NCBI RefSeq assembly: GCF_900107845.1
Contig: NZ_FNRM01000004.1
Coordinates: 301,273-365,272 of the forward strand
Direction of reading: 5' to 3'
DNA: 64,000 bases
Origin: Alkalimonas amylolytica
GTDB lineage: Bacteria; Pseudomonadota; Gammaproteobacteria; Enterobacterales; Alteromonadaceae
Part shown: piece by piece, positions 59,734 through 64,000 of the stretch
Layout of the letters: each line of letters opens with the position of its first letter
How positions within the stretch are numbered: the stretch's first letter is position 1
Program-made: the position numbers and the translations under genes
Notes under the pieces: model-generated
Databases searched by the model: none
What the model was told of the DNA's origin: nothing
Seen by the model: only the letters and a program-made list of their open reading frames with translations

Positions 59734-60759
59734 TTAGCCTCGGCGACGCAAACGAATCAGCATCAAACCAGAGACCAACAACAACATGGTGGCCGGAGCG
59801 GATACCTGGAAGTTCACGGTTTGCCCTGAAGCCAGTAAGGCATAAGCTTCCCGACCAAGCACCTGATGCGCACGGCTGGTTGGATGAATTTCATCCCAAA
59901 AAACATAGGTATGCGCATTGGCACAGCTAACTTCTGAAGCAATCCCCAAGAAGTTTCTACGGATGGACCGACACTCTCCCGTTGTATTTACAAAACCTTC
60001 CGAAGCAGGATCAGCTAAAATCCTGTCAAAAATACCAAATACATCCAGCATAAAAATATCTACCTGGTACTGCAGTGCCAGTCCCAGCAACATCGACTGC
60101 AACGCCTGATTCCACAGAGTGCTGACCTCCGTCCCTGAAAAACTGTTCGAGCCCGATCTAAATTCCGGAATGCTGCCCAAGTCAGGTAAATTAGGCACCA
60201 ACAAAGTTGCTGCACCACCCAAAATCATCTCGGTCAGCATGGCCTGAAAGTTGCCCATGATGGAAGTAATCATCATCAGTGGGGCAGAGCTGCCCACCAG
60301 ATCCCGCATATCATTGCCGCCAGCCCAAACCACATAAAGGGCGGCCGGGTCCATCACAGCACCGCCAAAACGGCTTTGGTAATTATCCCATTGCCAAAGC
60401 ACCCCAGCAGAAAAACCTGTTGCATTGTTAATTCGAGCACCACCATAGGCAAAGTTATTGCCGCCGGCTGTCGAGCGTGACGTACTCAGCCCCAAGTCAT
60501 CCGCCATAAACTCATGCCAAAGATCGCCATTGGAAAAACGTCCATTCGGACCGTAGCCAGCTTCAGCAGCGATAGGAGCAAAGCTCCCAAGCGGCACGGT
60601 TGCGCGGGTATTGCCGGTATCGGATAAACTATCTCCAAAGATATACATATCCGAAAACATCGGTGCGGAAAGTGCAGGTGTTGTCAGTAGTGTAAATACC
60701 AACACTGCGCAAAACGTTTGGAGCCTTGCTAGTTGTTGCTTAAATAGTTTTATTGTCAT
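59734..60759 (-). CDS. GDSL (SGNH) esterase/lipase with PEP-CTERM-like sorting signal
   Basis: 341 residues. Signal peptide about 1-32. SGNH blocks: FGDSLSDTGN with nucleophile Ser44, the Gly block YGPNGRFSNGDLWHEFM, WAGGNDM for the oxyanion Asn, and DEIHPTSRAH with the catalytic Asp and His. The C terminus VSAPATMLLLVSGLMLIRL followed by RRRG matches the VSAP variant of PEP-CTERM: short motif, one helix and a basic end, processed by an exosortase. No exosortase gene is in the window. It would be an exported esterase handled with exopolysaccharide. A sigma-54 promoter lies upstream, as seen for other PEP-CTERM genes. Confidence 0.9.
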   Translation of the reverse strand: MTIKLFKQQLARLQTFCAVLVFTLLTTPALSAPMFSDMYIFGDSLSDTGNTRATVPLGSFAPIAAEAGYGPNGRFSNGDLWHEFMADDLGLSTSRSTAGGNNFAYGGARINNATGFSAGVLWQWDNYQSRFGGAVMDPAALYVVWAGGNDMRDLVGSSAPLMMITSIMGNFQAMLTEMILGGAATLLVPNLPDLGSIPEFRSGSNSFSGTEVSTLWNQALQSMLLGLALQYQVDIFMLDVFGIFDRILADPASEGFVNTTGECRSIRRNFLGIASEVSCANAHTYVFWDEIHPTSRAHQVLGREAYALLASGQTVNFQVSAPATMLLLVSGLMLIRLRRRG

Positions 60760-60819
60760 TGTTAACCACCCTGTTTGTTGTTTTTATTCAGACGCTAAGC
60801 ACGTCTTCAAAGGTTTGAT

Positions 60820-60835
60820 GGCAAAAAACGTGCCT
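60820..60835 (-). promoter_or_regulatory. Sigma-54 promoter of the GDSL esterase gene
   Basis: On the minus strand the site reads AGGCACGTTTTTTGCC. The GG and GC dinucleotides are separated by exactly 10 bases, and 15 of the 16 positions fit TGGCACR-N4-TTGCW apart from the ends. The expected transcription start is near 60809, giving a leader of about 50 bases. Confidence 0.75.
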
Positions 60836-61046
60836 ATTTTTCAAACAGGGCTCAGCCCAACATGTCGGAGGTCTTATCAGGCAACCTCGAGCTATGACTG
60901 TAAAATTTACTGACACCCACCCAGTTTCCCTAATTTTGGTAACAAGGCAGATAGTCATTACTGATCAGAGCAGTAAATAGCTAAAAAAGCATTGAATACA
61001 CAAAGAAAATACCGTAAAGGATAGTGACAGACAGATTTACAACACG
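60836..61046. other. Gap between the esterase and antiporter genes
   Basis: This 211-base stretch holds no gene I can support. It would contain the upstream activator site for the sigma-54 promoter, but no clear palindromic operator was found by eye. Confidence 0.35.
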
Positions 61047-61075
61047 TTGACAGGACGTCTGGACATCTATATAGT
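61047..61075 (+). promoter_or_regulatory. Sigma-70 promoter of the NhaC antiporter gene
   Basis: A perfect -35 TTGACA (61047-61052) and TATAGT (61070-61075) are separated by 17 bases. The expected start is near 61082, giving a leader of about 27 bases that contains a GGAG. Confidence 0.85.
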
Positions 61076-61108
61076 CAGCGAGTTTTTATGACTGGTCGGA
61101 GATGATGC

Positions 61109-62452
61109 ATGCCAGAACACACCATGGTAACCCCACGCCAGTACGGCGCCCTAGCCTTTTTGCCATTGGCCAGCTTTGTGCTGCTGTTTCTGGGCGCAGG
61201 TATTTACTATCAAAGCCTGGGAGTGGATTATGCCTTTTACCAGCTACCGGCCCATATTGCCGTGTTGCCAGCGCTGATGATTGCCATGCTGCTGCACCGC
61301 ACCTCGATGCAGCAAGCGGTTGAAACGCTGATCCGTGGTGCAGGACAAAATACCATCCTGACCATGTGTTTGATTTATTTGCTGGCTGGTGCTTTTTCCA
61401 GTGTTGCGGTCGCCACAGGCGGCGTCGATGCCGTAGTGAATGCCGGCCTGAGCCTGGTGCCGCCATCTTTACTGGTACCTGGCCTGTTTCTAATTGCCGC
61501 CTTGATAGCACTGGCCATGGGAACGTCGATGGGGACCATAGGTGCCCTGGCTCCCATAGCGGTGGTACTGGCTGAACAAACCGGTTTATCGCCAGTACTG
61601 CTGGCGGGTGCCCTGCTAGGTGGCGCCATGTTTGGTGATAACTTATCCATTATTTCCGATACCACCATTGCGTCCACCCGCACCCAGGGGGCACGCATGA
61701 AAGATAAATTCCGCGAAAACCTGAAGCTGGCCTTGCCGGCTGCAGCCATTGTGCTTTTGGGCTACGTCTGGTTTGGCAGTGTACCGGCCGAGATTACCGC
61801 CCAAGAGTTCAGCTGGAGCGCGGCACTGCCCTATGTTGCCATTTTGGTGTTGGCAGTGGCTGGGTTGAATGTGTTTGCCGTGCTAGCACTGGGTATTGTA
61901 CTGGCAGCTTTGCAAGGAGCTTTGTTTGGCAATTATCCTTTGGGGAACCTTGGTCAGGATATGGCTTCCGGTTTCGCCTCAATGCAGGAGATTTTCTTAC
62001 TCTCGATGTTTATTGGCGGCTTGGGTGAGTTTATCAAACAGCAAGGTGGCCTGGGCTGGTTGTCTTCGCGGCTGAGTGCCTTCTTTGATAAAGTCAAAAT
62101 GCAAGCGGAGCGCAGCGGTCAGCTTGGCATTGCCAGCCTGGTGTTTGGCACCAATCTTTGCGTTGCCAACAACACCGTGGCCATTGTGATTAGTGGTGAT
62201 ATCAGTCGTAAGCTGGCAGAAAACCATGGCATCACGCCCAAGCGCAGTGCCAGCCTGCTGGATATTTTTGCCTGCATCAGCCAGGGCTTGTTGCCTTATG
62301 GCGCTCAGGCCCTTTTGCTGGCGGCCAGTTTTGGCTTAAGCCCCTGGCAGGTGGTCAGTGCCAGCTTTTACTGCATGGTGCTGGCGGTAGTCGCCCTGTT
62401 GTGGTTGCTGTTAAAACCGGTCCCAGCAACCAGGCAGGATGTACAAAGTTAA
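61109..62452 (+). CDS. NhaC-family Na+/H+ antiporter
   Basis: 447 residues with about 11-12 membrane helices. Conserved NhaC features are ALAMGTSMGTIGALAPIA and LLGGAMFGDNLSIISDTTIA, which carry the polar and acidic residues of the ion path, and a repeated inverted half with VFGTNLCVANNTVAIVISG. It would export Na+ in exchange for protons and help with salt and alkaline pH, although some members exchange organic acids. GGAG lies seven bases before the ATG at 61109; an inner ATG at 61124 is possible. Confidence 0.92.
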   Translation: MPEHTMVTPRQYGALAFLPLASFVLLFLGAGIYYQSLGVDYAFYQLPAHIAVLPALMIAMLLHRTSMQQAVETLIRGAGQNTILTMCLIYLLAGAFSSVAVATGGVDAVVNAGLSLVPPSLLVPGLFLIAALIALAMGTSMGTIGALAPIAVVLAEQTGLSPVLLAGALLGGAMFGDNLSIISDTTIASTRTQGARMKDKFRENLKLALPAAAIVLLGYVWFGSVPAEITAQEFSWSAALPYVAILVLAVAGLNVFAVLALGIVLAALQGALFGNYPLGNLGQDMASGFASMQEIFLLSMFIGGLGEFIKQQGGLGWLSSRLSAFFDKVKMQAERSGQLGIASLVFGTNLCVANNTVAIVISGDISRKLAENHGITPKRSASLLDIFACISQGLLPYGAQALLLAASFGLSPWQVVSASFYCMVLAVVALLWLLLKPVPATRQDVQS

Positions 62453-62466
62453 CGGACACTGCCGTA

Positions 62467-63282
62467 TTAAAGCGGTCCCGGGCTACCACAATTGGGTAAG
62501 TTACCCTGGGCCCGGCGCTGCTGATAGGTCGCTGATGCTTGAGGCATCCGCTGCTGCAAGGCCCGAATACGGTTCTCTGGTACTGGGTGGCTGGACAGCA
62601 GCTCAGGGCTACGCTGGCCACCACTGGCGGCCGCCATATTGCGCCATAAATCCACTGCCTGCTCCGGATTAAAACCGGCCTGTGCCATCAGATCGAGGCC
62701 GATAATATCGGCTTCACTCTCGTGCTCACGGCTAAAAGGCAGCAACAAACCCACCTGAGAGCCCAAACCAAGCCCGGCCATCATCTCCTGCTGAAAACGT
62801 ACATTGGCAGCACGGGTTGCTGCATCGGTCAGCGCAAGGCCGGTTTGTACCAGCTGACTGCGTGATAACCGCTCATTGGCATGACCAGCCATCACATGGC
62901 CAATTTCATGCCCCATCACTGCAGCCAGTTGATGCTGGTTTTCAGCCACTTTCAATAAGCCGGTGTACACGCCAATTTTACCGCCAGGCAGCGCAAAAGC
63001 ATTCACCTGATCATCGGCAAAAACGACAACTTCCCACTCATGACCCATGTATTGCTCTGGCGTGACTTTTAGTAGCGCATCGGCGATACACTGCACGTAG
63101 CGTTGGGTTTGACGGTCGGTGGAGATGGTCAGCTCTTCTTTCATTTGATCAAACGTCTGAGCGCCCATGCTGCTCAGCTGGTTTTCATTAAACAACATGA
63201 TTTGCCGGCGACCGGTCGGTGACTGGGCGCAGGCCGCCAGAATGAGTACCGCCACGATGGCGAGCAGTAAAAACTTACGCAT
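62467..63282 (-). CDS. M48-family metalloprotease lipoprotein
   Basis: 271 residues. A lipoprotein signal ends LILAAC (cysteine about residue 18). The M48 peptidase domain has GHEIGHVMAGH with the zinc HExxH, and EHESEADIIGLDLMAQAG with the third ligand Glu. The C-terminal part ending HPVPENRIRALQQRMPQA matches periplasmic members such as LoiP/YcaL-type proteins. It would degrade misfolded outer-membrane or periplasmic proteins. The start at 63282 follows AGGGA; the longer frame to 63360 overlaps the dnaJ terminator. Confidence 0.93.
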   Translation of the reverse strand: MRKFLLLAIVAVLILAACAQSPTGRRQIMLFNENQLSSMGAQTFDQMKEELTISTDRQTQRYVQCIADALLKVTPEQYMGHEWEVVVFADDQVNAFALPGGKIGVYTGLLKVAENQHQLAAVMGHEIGHVMAGHANERLSRSQLVQTGLALTDAATRAANVRFQQEMMAGLGLGSQVGLLLPFSREHESEADIIGLDLMAQAGFNPEQAVDLWRNMAAASGGQRSPELLSSHPVPENRIRALQQRMPQASATYQQRRAQGNLPNCGSPGPL

Positions 63283-63345
63283 GCTTATATCCCTATGAAA
63301 AACTGTTTTTTTATTGTATCTGAGGCGCGCAAGAACACCAACGAT

Positions 63346-63374
63346 AAAAAACCGCAGCACTTGGGCTGCGGTTT
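63346..63374 (-). terminator. Terminator after dnaJ
   Basis: The stem ACCGCAGC/GCTGCGGT encloses six bases. On the minus strand it is followed by six T. The right arm is repeated 18 bases further on (GGGCTGCGGTTT again at 63381-63392), so an alternative, longer-looped hairpin is possible. Confidence 0.8.
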
Positions 63375-63418
63375 AATTTGGGCTGCGGTTTTTCACAAAA
63401 CCAAAGGTGTGAAACAGC

Positions 63419-64000
63419 TTAGCTGGTCAAATCATCAAAGAACTTTTTCACCCCATCGAAAAAGCCTTTGGACTTTGGCCGGTGCTTAGCTTCACTATCG
63501 CCGGCCATGGTCGCATCCAGTTGGCGCAGCAGCTCTTTTTGCTGTTCGCTCAGGTTCACCGGGGTTTCAATCACCACCTTGCACACCAGATCGCCAACAC
63601 CGCCGCCGCGCACCGACTGCACGCCTTTGCCGCGCAAACGGAACATTTTCTCGGTCTGAGTCTCGGCCGGAATTTTCAGCTTAACCCGACCATCCAGTGT
63701 AGGCACAGCAATTTCACCACCCAGCGCAGCCGTGGCAAAACTGATAGGCACATCGCAGTACAGGTTATTGCCATCACGCACAAAGATTGGGTGCTCTTTG
63801 ACATGCACCTGCACATACAAATCACCAGCCGGTGCGCCATGCATGCCCGCTTCGCCTTCGCCGCTTAAACGAATGCGATCACCGGTATCGACACCAGCAG
63901 GAATTTTCACCGACAGGGTCTTGGTTTTCTCCACCCGGCCTTCGCCATGGCATTTGCTGCATGGATCCGGGATAATTTTACCGCGACCATGGCAGGTCGG
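63419..64000 (-). CDS. dnaJ: Chaperone DnaJ, C-terminal part (5' end outside window)
   Basis: 194 residues are visible; the frame is open to the window edge. The last two CxxCxGxG zinc-finger repeats are seen (CHGRG and CSKCHGEG), then the C-terminal substrate-binding domains ([60 protein letters not shown]) and the dimerisation tail. DnaJ stimulates DnaK and holds unfolded proteins. The family normally neighbours dapB and carAB in this order in many gammaproteobacteria. Confidence 0.97.
   Translation of the reverse strand, partial: PTCHGRGKIIPDPCSKCHGEGRVEKTKTLSVKIPAGVDTGDRIRLSGEGEAGMHGAPAGDLYVQVHVKEHPIFVRDGNNLYCDVPISFATAALGGEIAVPTLDGRVKLKIPAETQTEKMFRLRGKGVQSVRGGGVGDLVCKVVIETPVNLSEQQKELLRQLDATMAGDSEAKHRPKSKGFFDGVKKFFDDLTS

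Overview
The window is 64 kb of chromosome from a gammaproteobacterium with roughly 50-55 percent GC. Gene orders shared with enterics (leuS-lptE-holA-nadD, rsfS-rlmH-mrdA-mrdB-rlpA-dacA-ybeD-lipB-lipA, nlpI-pnp-rpsO-truB-rbfA-infB-nusA-rimP-metY-leuU-secG, glmM-folP-ftsH-rlmE-yhbY-greA) and the carAB-greA block next to dapB and dnaJ point to an aquatic Alteromonadales-type bacterium. The Rheinheimera/Alishewanella group is my best guess; no rRNA or other marker in the window proves it.

Layout. 1-330 is the end of lnt. 331-10200 is a variable stretch: a secreted S8 protease, a DUF389 membrane protein coupled to a Lon-family protease, a YbeL-like zinc-ribbon protein, and a duplicated two-gene membrane cassette (7436-10200) that looks like a toxin/immunity locus. 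10482-23203 is conserved housekeeping on the + strand: leucyl-tRNA synthetase, LPS assembly LptE, DNA polymerase III delta, NAD synthesis, ribosome factors, the rod-shape elongasome and lipoate synthesis. 23204-25235 holds a GAF-GGDEF diguanylate cyclase and a divergent PilZ protein. 25147-44369 is mostly minus-strand housekeeping: nlpI and a co-transcribed HExxH lipoprotein, RNA turnover and translation genes, two tRNAs, central metabolism, cell-wall precursor and folate synthesis, FtsH, RlmE and GreA. 44366-49813 holds carB, carA and dapB; carAB has a well-formed ArgR-regulated promoter.

49817-63418 separates dapB from dnaJ, two genes that are neighbours in many relatives, so it is probably an inserted accessory block. 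It carries a GNAT acetyltransferase, a phage-tail-collar (Mdp-like) protein, an 1810-residue surface protein, a YqhD-type aldehyde reductase, an NfeD/SPFH membrane-domain pair, a PEP-CTERM-like GDSL esterase behind a sigma-54 promoter, an NhaC antiporter and an M48 lipoprotein protease. The end of dnaJ closes the window.

The least ordinary parts are: (1) the 1206-bp duplicated cassette, whose near-identical flanks enclose a strongly diverged core crossing the junction of the two genes; (2) the giant surface protein, which appears to fuse a GlyGly-CTERM-terminated repeat protein to a separate outer-membrane barrel with its own signal-peptide-like segment; (3) the GNAT / tail-collar / surface-protein neighbourhood; (4) a decayed copy of tRNA-fMet beside the intact gene. 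No CRISPR array, insertion sequence, integrase or complete prophage was seen.
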